In this document: positions 1 to 11,900 of the stretch, piece after piece | How positions within the stretch are numbered: the first letter of the stretch is position 1 | How the letters are laid out: every line of letters starts with the position of its first letter | DNA from: Prinsepia uniflora | Lineage: Eukaryota > Streptophyta > Magnoliopsida > Rosales > Rosaceae | Reading direction: 5' to 3' | NCBI GenBank assembly: GCA_032719365.1 | Contig: CM064871.1 | Location: 73,016,383-73,080,382 of the forward strand | Length of the DNA stretch: 64,000 bases | Notes under the pieces: model-generated | The model's input: only the letters and a program-made list of their open reading frames with translations | Told to the model about the DNA's origin: nothing | The model's database searches: none | Translations under genes and position numbers: made by a program

Positions 1-281
1 CATTGAAACTCCGAAAACCCCTAAAATGGAAACACAATGGAAATTTTCCAACAATAGACCCTTAAATTTTTACAACACAAGGTGAACATCTCATTTAATT
101 ACACGACAAGACCGACGCATTTCATATACACAAATCCCTCAAACCGTCAAACGTATCTACACAAGGCAGAAGGATCCCTATGGTTTCTAGGACTTAAAAT
201 TTCAAAACTTTCGCGCGTGCTATCAAAATAATGTAGCTGTAGTCTTCTCCTACGTACCTTTCTCGATGGAATTGGGGTTGA

Positions 282-1053
282 CTATGCCAGGGTAGGGATG
301 CTGCAATTACGTCGATCCCTGTCCAGGCAATCAAAACCCTCGACCCTCACTGCGGGTTTGCTCCCGAAACTGGGCCGGTCACAGCCTCCTTTCCTGGCGG
401 ACGACGAAGGAGATGATAGGCCCGAAGAGGGCAGCGTTGGTGACAGTGGTGACAATGGGGTGAACTTCTCATCCCCAAATTTAGCGTCTTGAATTAGTGG
501 GTTAGCTACTCTGCTCGGCGGCGACCCGCTGAAAAATGGGGGCGGCGACCCGCCAAAAAATGGGGGCGGCGATGCTACTTCTGTACATGAAAATTGTTCA
601 ACACCAAAGGAACCCTGCACAAAATTCAAATCAATAAAATCATTCAAAACCATATGCTAAACATGCCACATTCGAATTCAATTTCTGCAAGAACCACAAA
701 TGGATTGCTCATGCCTGGTAGATCTAAAATATTTTTTATGTACCTTTGTAAGGATGGTGTCCAAAATATCAGACCCTCCTTTTGAATCATGAAGCTCTGC
801 TTGGTGGCTGAAATTTAATTAAATACACAATTAAAATCGATACAACAAAATTCCATAATCCGAACCCCTAAGAACCAAAAAAAAAAACCAATTACCCGAG
901 ATGCCATCTGAGAGATCTGATAGGATCGTGATGGGCGGCGTTGAGAAGGCTAAAACGACGCGGTTTGGGGCAAAGGACCGAGTCTCTTGAACAAGTCCTC
1001 ATGTCTTCGTAAGCTGAGAGAGCGTTGCCTTGCTGTATCGCACAGTGATTCAT
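282..1053 (-). CDS. Plant-specific protein of unknown function, 184 aa, three coding exons
   Basis: The exons on the minus strand are 1053-896, 807-744 and 614-282. Both introns (895-808 and 743-615) are GT-AG and the phases join exactly, giving 184 residues ending in TAG-free sequence up to a stop at 282-284. The protein begins MNHCAIQQGNALSAYEDMR, has CPKPRRFSLLNA near residue 30-41, DPIRSLRWH near 45-53, a Pro/Ser/Phe-rich middle (SPPPFF twice), a Ser/Pro-rich stretch and ends VEGFDCLDRDRRNCSIPTLA. I recognise this set of blocks as a conserved family of uncharacterised land-plant proteins; I know no biochemical role. There is no signal peptide or membrane segment. A 5' UTR intron is likely at about 1151-1346 (donor AAG|GTATGC, acceptor TTTCAG|TTC). 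The SPPPFF block is tandemly doubled in the DNA. Gene model confidence is high; function is unknown. Confidence 0.85.
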
Positions 1054-1503
1054 TAGTTTTTAATCCCTCCCTTTCAAACGACAACGCAGAGCCTAGTCCA
1101 ACAAATCGTAATTAAATTCTGATCTAAAACGTGCATATTAAAGGGGTGAACTGAAACAGATCTCATCTGATTGAAGAAATTCGTAAACTGATAAAATTAA
1201 AAAAAATTCATAAACTATCGAATTGAATCGTTTTCAAGCAAGCGAAAAGAAGATTCAAAATCAACAGCAGCACCAGATCAACGAACACAAAGTCGAAATT
1301 AACGAACCTTTTGAAAAAAAAAATTAAAACCAAACGCTAAGCATACCTTAAGCTTGAGTGAAGAACTGAGATGCTGCTAGGCTTCGTCTTTGGCTTCGGT
1401 TCTTTAAAATGGTAAGAGAGTATTCATAATAGAAGAAACTTAGGCGAATGGTCGATGAGAGACAGGAAAGGAAAGAAGGCTAATGAACAAGGGCCATCTC
1501 CCG

Positions 1504-1511
1504 ATTTATAG
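1504..1511 (-). promoter_or_regulatory. Likely TATA box of the 282-1053 gene
   Basis: The minus strand reads CTATAAATC here. It lies about 160 bp upstream of the probable 5' UTR donor site at 1347|1346, so a start of transcription near 1475 would give a 5' UTR first exon of roughly 130 nt. A short GA microsatellite (about 1643-1667) lies further upstream. No mapped transcript supports this. Confidence 0.5.
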
Positions 1512-1519
1512 AGAAAACG

Positions 1520-2117
1520 AAAGCCAACAAAGAATCATGCTGAATTTTTATTCAAAATAAAATAAAGATATTAAATTAAATTAAATTAATTTGGAGAGAG
1601 ATTGGAAAAGGTTTCGTTATTGGGCAAGAGGATAACAGCTAGAGCGAGAAAGAGAGAGAGAGAGAGAAGGGAAAGGTGATAGGTGTGGGGCGTGCCGCGT
1701 GCCAGAGGGGAGCGATGACCGACACGGACGCGCTCTCAAATTTGTGAGATGTTGTTGTTAGTATAATATTCAACGTGTGATTAAAAAATATTTTGTAGTT
1801 TTTTAATGTAAAATATCTTTCTGGAGGTTGTCAAGTTGTTACGAAAGGAAAAATGGTAAATATTTTATTGCTTCACGCAGGCGGTGCCTCCCGCGAGAAC
1901 CCACATCGATTTCGGCACCAAACCCATTCAACCAAACTTTACTATTGCCGTTATTTTTAACTCTACCGCCTGCAACCCACGTGTCACGTGCACAAGCATT
2001 TCAGACTTTTCAGTCCATTTTCTTGTCGCAATAAAGAAAAAAAATCCTTAATCAGTTCCTTCGAAAATCACAGCCGATGGAAAATTTAAGTCCATGCGGA
2101 TAATTACGAATTTAGAT
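1520..2117. other. Intergenic, upstream of the first gene
   Basis: This holds the probable promoter of the minus-strand gene, a (GA)n tract at about 1643-1667 and AT-rich DNA. I see no coding exon; the open frame near 1828-2034 has no family features or splice context. Confidence 0.5.
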
Positions 2118-2120
2118 TTA

Positions 2121-3282
2121 GGGGGGTGTATTCGATTGAGATTTTAATGGGTTTTAATAGATTTTAAATGATTTAGAATTATGATGGATTTTATATAATT
2201 TCACATTATTTTATATGATTTCACTCAAATCATTTCAAATTTTAATAGATTTTGTAATAAATTTATATAGATTTTGAAGTGTTTCTATGGATTTTATAAA
2301 TATAAACCATATCCAACAGGACCAGATGTGCACATTCCTCATTTCTCCTCTCCCCATTACCATTCGGTGATGACAGTCACATACTACAAAGTATCAGACA
2401 TGACTTCTTTCAATAGACAAAATTTCGTACCAAAATAATGAAACAAGATCGTAGTCACACTCTTCCAAACGAAATTAGCTTAATAAAACGTTTATCATGG
2501 TAACTATCATAAAAAAAAAAAACAAAAACCAAAATACATTAAAGTAACCAGTCAAAGTTATAAAAAATTAGGAAAGTAACTGCAAATAGAATGTTCAATC
2601 CAATAAACCAAGGGAAAGGGAGGAAAGAACAGAAAGAGGGGTAAGAATGAAGCGTGACCTTGTTATAAGTCAAACTTGGATTGTTAATTGGCTCTTTATG
2701 GTTTTGTATTTCCAGATGGGGATTTGGTCTTGTTCCATGTAACATCTATTATTAATATATCTTGTTATGTTGTCTTCTCTTTTGAATAACTGTTTCCATA
2801 AAAAAAATGACAGTGGTGGTGCTGGTGGTGCTGGTTCTATTACTGAGAGTGGTGGTGGTGGTGGTGCTGGTTCTATTACTGAGAGTGGTGGTGGTGCCGC
2901 TTTAGTTAGGATGAGGAAGGGGGACGTAAAAATGTTTTGAGAAGGAAGATTTTTTTTTTCAAATCCAATGAAATATTAAGTGAGATGTGATGATTTTGAT
3001 GGTGGAGTAATATGTGTATTTTTCATTAGCAAATCTATCAAAATCCACCAATTTAAAAAATCATATGAAATCATCCAATTTTTGAATACACCTATATTTG
3101 TAAATTGTATTTTACAATCTTAATTGAATACACCTAGATTTTAAAGAATTTTAAAACAATCTATTAAAAGATAGATTGAATACACCTTGATTTGTATAAA
3201 ATCTATTAAAATCCTAATTGAATACGTCTGAATTTGAAAACCCTGTAAAATCATTTAAAAACCAAAATTGAATACACCCCCC
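2121..3282. mobile_element. Non-autonomous PIF/Harbinger (Tourist)-like DNA transposon
   Basis: The left end reads GGGGGGTGTATTCGATT and the right end is its near-perfect inverse, AATTGAATACACCCCCC. The ends are flanked by TTA (2118-2120 and 3283-3285), the 3-bp target duplication typical of PIF/Harbinger elements. Inverted similarity continues inward for well over 100 bp as AT-rich 'attttaaat' type repeats on both sides. The element is 1,162 bp and has no transposase frame, so it would depend on an autonomous relative. The superfamily call rests on TIR plus TSD only. Confidence 0.75.
2812..2897 (+). repeat. GGT-rich minisatellite inside the Harbinger-like element
   Basis: Two copies of a unit of about 38 bp, each containing GGTGCTGGTTCTATTACTGA, are embedded in GGT triplets. 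It is internal cargo or a replication-slippage product of the element. Confidence 0.75.
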
Positions 3283-3287
3283 TTAGA

Positions 3288-3924
3288 CTAGTAATTAGAC
3301 TTGTGCGTTGTCACGGAATTATTGAATTAAACATTATTAATTTTTCATAAATGAAAGAAAAAAAAAGACAAAATCGGTAAAATATTGTAGGAGAACAATG
3401 TTTTTTTATTTTTTTTATGATTTTTTGATATGTATAAAGAAAAAAAAAATTCTTTTGATACGTATAAAGGAAAGAAAAAATATATATAAATGAAATGAAA
3501 AAAAAATAAAGAAAATGAAAAAAAAATAAAGGAAAAGAAAAAAAATTGATATGTATAAAGGAAAAGAAATAATAAAGGAAAAGAAAAAAAGGAAAGGGAA
3601 AAAAATTGATATGTATAATAGAAAAGAAAAAAAATCAAGGAAAAGAAAAAGAAAACAAAATAAAGGAAAAGAAAAAAAAATTGATATGTATAAAGGAAAA
3701 GAAAAAAAAATATCAAGAAAAAAGAAAAAGAAAAAAAATTTAAAGAAAAGGGCAAAAAATTGATATGTATAAAAGAAAAGAAAAAAATCAAGGAAAAGAA
3801 AGAAAAAAAATTGATATGTATAAAGGAAAAGAACAAAAAATTTAAAGGAAAAAGAAAAAAAAAGGTAGAAGTGGAAAATTACTGTAGATCTACCGTGATT
3901 TTTTCACTTCCCCTTTAATATAGA
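3288..3924 (-). mobile_element. Helitron-like non-autonomous element, copy 1
   Basis: Read on the minus strand it begins TCTATATTAAAGG and ends with a short GC-rich hairpin region (CCGTGACAACGCAC), about 10 nt, then CTAG followed by T. This is the 5'-TC ... hairpin ... CTRR-3' pattern of Helitrons, which insert between A and T. The interior is an almost pure purine array on the plus strand, with repeats of TTGATATGTATAAAGGAAAAG. It sits head-to-tail with copy 2. No Rep/helicase is present. Confidence 0.6.
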
Positions 3925-3929
3925 TATAA

Positions 3930-4257
3930 TTAGGAATTAGGCCCGCGCATTGCCGCGGAATTATTGAATTAAGTATTACTAATTTTGTATAAATGAGCAG
4001 TGATTTTTTTATATCTATAAAAGAAAGGGGAAAAAAAGGGCAAAATCCGTAAAATATTGTAGGGGAACAATATTTTTTTTTTATCTCTTTTATGATTTTT
4101 TGATATGTATAAAGAAAAAAAAAATTTGATACGTATAAAGGAAAAGAAAAAATATATATAAAGAAAATGAAAAAAAAAATATCAAGAAAAAAAAAAGGTA
4201 GAAATGGAAAATCACGGTAGATATACAGTGATTTTTCCACTTCTCCTTTAGTATAGA
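3930..4257 (-). mobile_element. Helitron-like non-autonomous element, copy 2
   Basis: On the minus strand it begins TCTATACTAAAGGAGAAG and ends with a stronger hairpin (CCGCGGCAATGCGCGG) followed by CTAA and T. It shares both ends and the purine-rich core with copy 1 but has a much shorter repeat array. It directly abuts copy 1, leaving only a few bases between. Confidence 0.6.
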
Positions 4258-4581
4258 TATAATTTGAATCTTCAAATTTAAATTTATCTTTTTAGATAAT
4301 TATTTATGGTGAGAATTTGAGTTTGGCCCATGAGATTTCAACGTAATATTCCATAAGAATTCGTCAGAAATGGAAAATTTAGTAGAATCTCTCATGTAAT
4401 TTGGTCAAATCGCCTTTCATCTTTTAGACGACAGATTTAAAAACTAAACTAATATATAAAAAGTCAAAATTAAATAATATTTAATCAACTCCAACTCCTC
4501 AAAGTAATTACAATACTAAAAATAGATTATAACAAACTAAGTTAACCATACGTCAACAAAAACTAAAAAAAGTCATGTCAT

Positions 4582-4780
4582 GTGTGATAGTAACGCAGCA
4601 AAACAAGATTATCTCTCTTAATTTGGTGACTTCACTCTCCGTGATAGTAACACAGCAAAAGATGGTGTGATAGTAACACAGCAAAAGATGATTAACTCCC
4701 TTAATTTGGTGACTTCACCCTGTGTGATAGTAACGCAGTAAAAGATGATTAACTCCCTTAATTTAGTGACTTCGCCCCGC
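4582..4780 (+). repeat. Minisatellite, about 55-60-bp unit with one short unit
   Basis: Four copies of a unit starting GTGATAGTAACRCAGYAAAA begin near 4583, 4642, 4668 and 4723. Most contain CTTAATTTGGTGACTTC. The second copy is cut short, which points to slippage or unequal exchange. Confidence 0.8.
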
Positions 4781-5133
4781 TACTGCCTAAAGGGCACAGA
4801 ACCAAAACAATTGTGAGTGAACAATAGGCATGTCGAAGCATCACTCTAATGAAGTGATACTAATTACGGTAATACTCATGACAGCCCATCTCGTGGTAAA
4901 TTATTTTTACATTAAATGAACAAATTTCAAATTTATAAACAATAAGAGAAGTTTAAATGAAAGGATTTTTTATGGAGAGATTTGAAATCCAAATTCAAAT
5001 CCTTGTTCCCAAACGGGATCCTAAGTTTATTTCGATTCCTGCTCGTAAGATGTGAGTTCTTGGTGAATATCAAAATTTAAGACACGGGTACAACTAAATT
5101 ACACTTAATTATTTTGTATTTTACATCAAAGTT

Positions 5134-5159
5134 GATATATATATATATATATATATATT
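5134..5159. repeat. (TA)n microsatellite
   Basis: A run of about 13 TA units is visible directly. Confidence 0.9.
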
Positions 5160-6898
5160 AGATAATATATGAATTATCAATCTTTTATATCTAATTCCAT
5201 TGAAAATTTTAAAATGTTAACGTCAATCAATTTTCAGTCTTTTAAATGAAATTCGAGCTAGTGTATGAAATAGTCATTGGAGCAGAGAGGGCTGCTGGAG
5301 GTTTTATCCTTGGTCTGAACGACTATGAAACTAGATTTTAACGAACATGGATTATTAAGATAAGCTTGATAGATATCTATAACCAACATGGTATGGTGGC
5401 CCGTAAATTCCCAAAATCCAGTATTATTAAGATAAGCTAGTGATGGGCATCGTTACGTTACCAACCTAGCTATTAGCTAATATCGTTCCCGCCGTAAATA
5501 TAATTTTATCCGCGTTGTATTAGTAAAAACGTTAAAATTTACAAAATGTGACCAACGGTAAATGATGTGTTTTACAGTGGAGTTGTTGGTGGAACTAACC
5601 TAGCAAAGCATGTGCTGTGTTTCATGTTTCTACTACAATTTCACAAACACCTCGGCCACAATTGTTTGCCCATCCAAAATCAGTAAACATAATTATATTG
5701 ATTAGAACGGATAGACATAAACGGTAAATTGAGACCCTTACATGAATATTAGAAAAATCTTTTTTGTTATTGTCTTTTAACATGTGTCATTAACCAAATC
5801 ATAACTATTTGTTTAATTTTCACCGAAAAATAAATCGTAATTTTGTTCTTTCATCGTAACTTTCTGTTGAATTTGAAGTAGGTGTAAAACAACGATACAC
5901 ATGGAATGCTGGAGTGGGCCTAATGGGGGGACTCTCCTCGTAGGCTGGTGGGGAGGTAGATCAATTGACAACTACCAGATCATATTTTACCCGAACAGCT
6001 TTTGGACCCCCCAAACATCAATTTCCAAAGATTTTGATGGCGATGCATTTCGATCGGAGGGACCAGAAAAACCAACCCGAGACTAATCTCCTACCGGTGG
6101 ATTAGATATCTCGTTACCTTTACATTAAAATTCAACATCTTTCCTTGCCAGATGGAGCATGTTAGCTGAAGGTGATATTTGACTTAAAGTAAAGGCTCCA
6201 CATTTTTGTTGAAAAGCAAAACATTGGTGGGTTTGACAGCCCATGATTTCACATGCTCTGTCTATTCTAAACAGACGACCCCAAATCAAATGACTTAATC
6301 TCTACAATTTGGTTTCTGCTTTTGCTTTTTCCAGGAAAAATCCAAATCATTAGACAAAATGAGTGGAGAATTCTGTGCCTCAGCGCCGATTTCGGCCATT
6401 TCTCATGACCAAAATCGCAACCCATTGTTGACTCACTCGGCAATATTGCTACTAAAGCCTAAAAAACTCTAAAGGAGCAGATGATTTGTTCCTAGTTGTA
6501 AGGCATAAATAGCACAGGGAAAGCAACCAAATTTAAAAGTAAAAATTGACATTCGACATAAAATCAGTGACAATTTCTACCTAAAGGAATGATACGAGGT
6601 TCAATTTGATCACCAAACTTTGAAAATAGAGTTTCCTCACCACATCAAGATGGATGGGGCTTGGCAACATGCTTTGCCTCAATAGGAGAGGAGGTTAAAC
6701 GAGCAAGAGACACCGAATTGGAACAAAATTCAAGGAGTTCAAAAAAAAATACAAGGATGGACAACTTCACTTTTCACATTAACTTAGCAAACAATTAATT
6801 TCCAGAAGTTAGAATATAAGATAATAATTGGAAAGAAGATTAACATGCCTCAAAAACTATGTGCAACTTCACGTACAGTTTTGAAAAGCGTGACGTCG

Positions 6899-8930
6899 CT
6901 AAGGAGCTGGTGATTCAGCTGATGCAGCAGCAGCAGCTCTTTTCTTGGCAAAGTATTCATCAGCTCGTGCAAGGTTTTTAGCGACAGATGGCTTCACCCA
7001 CTTCTTCCGACCAGGCAATACAGTGAGGTTACAGCCAGCAGCCTCAAGTTTCTCTTTTGCCGATGCCGAAAAGGCACGAGCCTTTATGTCCAGCTTCGCA
7101 CTGAGCTCCCCATCACCAAGAATCTAGAAGAAGGAGAACAGGCAAAGTTACATTAGTGCATATTTTATCAGCGGCCTTAGTCTTACCATTATTCTACCAC
7201 ATAAATATGTAGAAGAGGCAAAAGCAATGAGTAACCATAGGTAACCCATCACCATCACCACATCCCTAAGATCCACGAACATCCTTGAAAATGCTTAATG
7301 GGCAGGGCAGATTGATAACTGACTCAACCCTCCGAGATGTGCAATAACAACGCCAGGCCTGGAGTTGCCCTAATGCTTCTTCAACATTTATTTTAACATA
7401 GATTTTTTCCATTTAAAATCTGAGTGTGTACTAGTCACAGGAGGGGTTACAACAAGTGTATAAGGTAAAAGACCTACTTATACTTGCAACTTATAAAATT
7501 GTAGAGACAACCTAATATATTACCCATGGCTAAATCTGTATGATATACGTGGTTTGGCCAAGCTTTGCCAACGATGCATCTCATGATTCACGCCCTAGCA
7601 TCTTTTAACCAAAGGATCAGAAAAAGATGAAGAAAAAAAAATTCAATATATCAAACAACGTGGCCCATTATGTGTAAGAAGCGATTAAGTTTGGTGTGTA
7701 AAATGTAATGATGAAGTCACATGTAAGAAGAGTGAAACTTGGAAGAAGAAAAAAAGGCAAAGGCTGTCTCAATACGTCATTTGATTGACTAGTTCATGCT
7801 CCAAGTTTACACTGTCAGCTATTCAATTATTAACATCAAAATAAAAATCCAAACTAGGAGTTTTCAGTTAGATATTATCTCTGCAGTATCTCTAAATGAT
7901 TTTCCAAGGCTAACGGTAGCATTTAACTCAGCAAAGTGCAATAGAGTATGAAGGCCAGATATGCAATAATAATGTGTATACCTAAGTTAATAACATCAAG
8001 TATATGGAACCCAGCAGTCCAATAGAAACTGCATTTCCATGGTCCTCCTATTCAAAAGACTATGTGAATGCATAAGAAAAAAGCGTGCATCAATATTAAC
8101 TTAACCACTAACCATTAGATGTGTGTAAAGTTGACAAATTAAGCATTTACCTTCAAAGGGAGTTTCCTGTCTCTTCCAGATGGGTTGATCAGACCCCTGT
8201 CCTTCAAAGTTTGTAGTGAAACTTCTTCTCCTTCTTGAAATCCAGCTGCTTCAATGTCTTTCAAGTTCACAGGCACATATTTAGGCAACCCCGCTTGCAT
8301 ACCTTGTAAGAAAACAAACAGCAACAATTTGCTTTCAAATTAAACACATTTTGAGTAGCAATGCACGAAGAAGTGCCACTGAAGCATTTTGTCATATACA
8401 TGGTGTCCATACAAAGTTATAAAGGAAACATAATGTAATGAATACCTCCAGCAATTCCCTTGAGTTTGGGAAGCCGACGATAAAGCGGCATTTGACCACC
8501 TTCAAACCCCTTGCGTACGCCGGGTCCAGACCGAGACTTTTGACCTCGCATACCGAACCCACAGCTATTCCCTTGCCCAGCTGCTATACCTCTTCCCTTT
8601 CTCTTACCCTTCTTTCTGGATCCGGGTTGTGGGCCCAAATTATCCAGTCTGAACCGAACATTGGCAGCCGGAGACCCGACTGCAGTGGACGCTGCTTTGC
8701 TCACAACCACTAGCCGTCTTCTTTCTGCAGTACCAGTCACCTTGGCGGTCGGAATGCAACATAATTTTTGTCCCAAATTTCTCACATTCCCCTGTGAACA
8801 TTTAAATTAGCCTCTGCTAATTTCGCAATTGATATCTATAATCATAAAATTAGAAAGAGGATACCTTGAAAGTTGAAGACGGAAAACGGAGAGGTGGAGG
8901 TGGAGGAAGAAAGAGCAGGGACGCTGCCAT
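6899..8930 (-). CDS. RPL15: Plastid ribosomal protein L15 (uL15c), nuclear-encoded, 262 aa
   Basis: The four minus-strand exons are 8930-8865, 8791-8446, 8302-8151 and 7123-6899; all introns are GT-AG and phases join without a break, giving 262 aa. This is close to the roughly 275 aa of plant plastid L15. Residues 1 to about 65 are Ser/Pro/Arg-rich (MAASLLFLPPPPPLRF...) and fit a chloroplast transit peptide. The mature part shows the L15 glycine/arginine block KGRGIAAGQGNSCGFGMRGQ followed by KSRSG, then LPKLKGIAGGMQ, PKYVPVNL, INPSGRDRKLPLKILGDG and the C-terminal signature ARAFSASAKEKLEAAGC. The product assembles early into the 50S subunit of the chloroplast ribosome. The long third intron (8150-7124) shows no other gene. 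I chose the ATG at 8930 because it opens the transit peptide and precedes a good donor. Confidence 0.97.
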
Positions 8931-11900
8931 GGATGATAGAGTGGAGCTCAGCGGTTTAGCAGTAGCACTGTGTCGCACAAACAGATAGGATAAGCTTCTT
9001 CTCCTTTTTTTTTAAAAAAAAAAAATATCTTTTTCCCTTATTTTTTATTTTCGGTTGGGTGGGCTTTGTTATTATGGGCCACCGATAAGTCTCTAATGGG
9101 CCTAATATAGTTTGTGCATCACACTTGTTGGGCTTGAATTGACCATTGGAGGCAGCCCACCTCGGTTGTGATGAAAGAAACTCTATTCAGACCGTTGTGA
9201 ACAATTTAACGCAGAAGCAGAGGAAGTGGCCTTTTTGGATTTTCACCTTTCTGGCAAAAAACAACGACTGGCGCAGAGGAGATTATTCATCAAAGCAATT
9301 ACACGATTCTGGTACTGCATGACTTCCCCAACTTTTTTTCAATTTGCTTTCCTTTATTTTTGTGCCACATTTTCTTGCATTTAATTTATTTTTTCCGCAT
9401 TCAATTCGAATATAATCTGACCCACAAAAATAAAAATTAATTAATTTAAATAGCAGAGGAGCTGCAGATCTGGATGGTGTGAATAATTTAATTTTCTTTG
9501 CATGTGGGTTTGATTGAATATGTTTGACTGGAAATGAAATGATGATGAATATACGAACTCTTTTGCATTAGATTGTAAAAAGATTAAAAGAAAGGAAAGG
9601 GAAGGTGTTGGTTTAGGGTATGGCTAGAATACAAAATGAAAGAGAAGAGGAGAGGATATCTGTTGGATGATTTGGCAGACGAGTCATGAGAATCAGACTG
9701 GACTGGACTGGACTGGACTGGAGCTGCAGGACCACCATGGCACCAACCCAGCTAGGGTTTACTGGCTTAGGTGGTGAATGTGATCGATGGTAATTAATGG
9801 TAGGTGCGTGGTAATTATTATATATATCTGGACACACCATTTCAGAATTTGGATGGCACGGCCGATGCATGCTTGCATGGCCGGACTTCACAAATTGGTA
9901 TTACCAATCCAAATCATGATCGATCAATTCCTTAAAGTCAAGGCCTATACTATAAAAGCAGCAATAGCTAGTCGATCATGTGGTCCATCAACCACACCTG
10001 ATCCATCAATATATACGACCGATCGACACAATAAATCGAGTTATTATCCGTTGATTATTCTTCGTTTATCTTTTTATAGATGTGATTACCTGTTTTACGC
10101 AACATTTTTCAATTTCGATCTTGCTATGGTTGATTGATTTAATTATCATTCAAAACTAACATGATATTAGGTAGTTAATAAGGTCAAATTCGTTAATCAT
10201 TTTAACCTCAGTACAAGCGAAGTTTTAGTTTTTCTTCAAACGCATGATGACCTAAAGAAATATGAGACCCACATTATGGAGAGAGAAATTGTGAGTGAAC
10301 TGTTGTTGATGATTAATGAAAATATCCGTAATATTTATAAAATTTGTTGATATATTCGTATTTTGGGGTTTCAATATTAAAATAAAAGAGAACAAATATC
10401 CGCGATATTTATGTGAATATAACGGTGTTTAAGGATTTTGGCATAAAATAAGGAATATATATAGCCATAGCCTTATATAAATAGTATTGAGTGTAAGTTT
10501 TTTTTCTAAAATTTCATTCAAAATTTTCAAATTTTGAACTAAATTTCAAACATTTTTTTGTTGACCTGGTGGAGTTAGGAATATATATAGCCATAGCCTA
10601 GTTTTTTTTTTCAATCATATTATATAATTCGTTTCTATCTAAAAAATACGAGAGCATAATAACAATAAAATTTTCAAAAACTTGCGTAAATTGGGAAAAA
10701 AAAATATACATATTGAAAGTCTAAACTTAGGAAGTAATCCGATAAAAAATTAATGATATATTTACAAAATACCTACTTTTTTTTTTTGGTGAATGAAACC
10801 GGCCAAACTAAGGTTTAATTGACATTAAATATCTTTTATTTCCTTCAAATTCTTAGAATTTTGAATTGGACTAAACGCATTTTTTTATATTAATTTTACA
10901 TAGAAAATACCTATTATTTTTTCCACCCCCTAAATTTCACCCTGTGCTATATATATATAGAACTTACCTTATTATTATTGAATCGTGAACAAGGACGTAC
11001 GCTTCATATAATTCTTAAGCTACGTACTAATAATTAGGACAATTCTGAAACAAATTACGCAAAGTAGGCAAGAACATGATAGTCACCTTGTACCACGTAC
11101 TCTCTAGGCGTAAATTGACCTTCTGGCATGAAAAATTGACATCACAAACTAGTACTAGTACTTATTAATATAGCTTTAATTAACAACTATTAAGGCGCCA
11201 AAATTAACAAATAAACTAAATCTTGATATACTTGTTAATTGAGACTGATTAGTTTATATATCGAACTAAATATATAATACAAATTAATATCGAACAAAAA
11301 TGTTATTTATATGTGATCAGCCAAAGTATCAATTTTTTCGATCACTTACAAAATGACAAAAAAATTAAATATTGCACACCAAAGGGAAGGAGGGAGAAAA
11401 TCACTTCTTCCCTCCTCCCTCCACAGTTTTCTATTTTTTTTTTGGGTTAGCAATAACATCGAGCCTCTTGTGGTGATTGTCTGATTTAAGCCATGCTTAG
11501 ATATCTAGTTTTTGTATCATTGTTACTTTGTTGTTGTTGTTTTTTTTTTTCAATCCTTCCCTTCCCTATATATGCCCAAAATCTTTCATGTTCTTCAAGG
11601 TCAGATGTGAGTTTTTGACATTGGTGCCTGTTTCTTTGGCGAAGGTAGTATGGTTATGGGCTTATTAGTTTGTATTTTCATAATATTAGTGATATGGATT
11701 TTTAGTTGTTTATGCAATTTTTTTCCACATTAGTTTTGCCGTATTGGCTTATGGTTCTTGTTCTTATAGTTTGGTTTTAATAGTATATTTGTACCCTTTA
11801 TTATATTATAATGATATTTGCCGTATTTGGCTTATGGATCGTACTTGCATTTTGCCATGCCAACCATTTTCGAGCGGCCGGGGAGCTTAATTAGGTTATA

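Larger units (their letters stand above)
4258..6898. other. Intergenic region
   Basis: This AT-rich stretch holds the minisatellite at 4582-4780 and a (TA)n tract at 5134-5159. I see no exon with a recognisable family or consistent splice sites. The open frame at 5901-6086 has no support. Confidence 0.5.

Noticed and set aside
3345..3836. Phe/Ser-rich open frame of 163 codons on the minus strand
   Set aside because: It is only the translation of the purine-rich Helitron-like repeat array.
9240..9330. Possible first exon of a gene divergent from RPL15
   Set aside because: A donor-like GGTACTGC is present but no downstream exon or coding frame was found.
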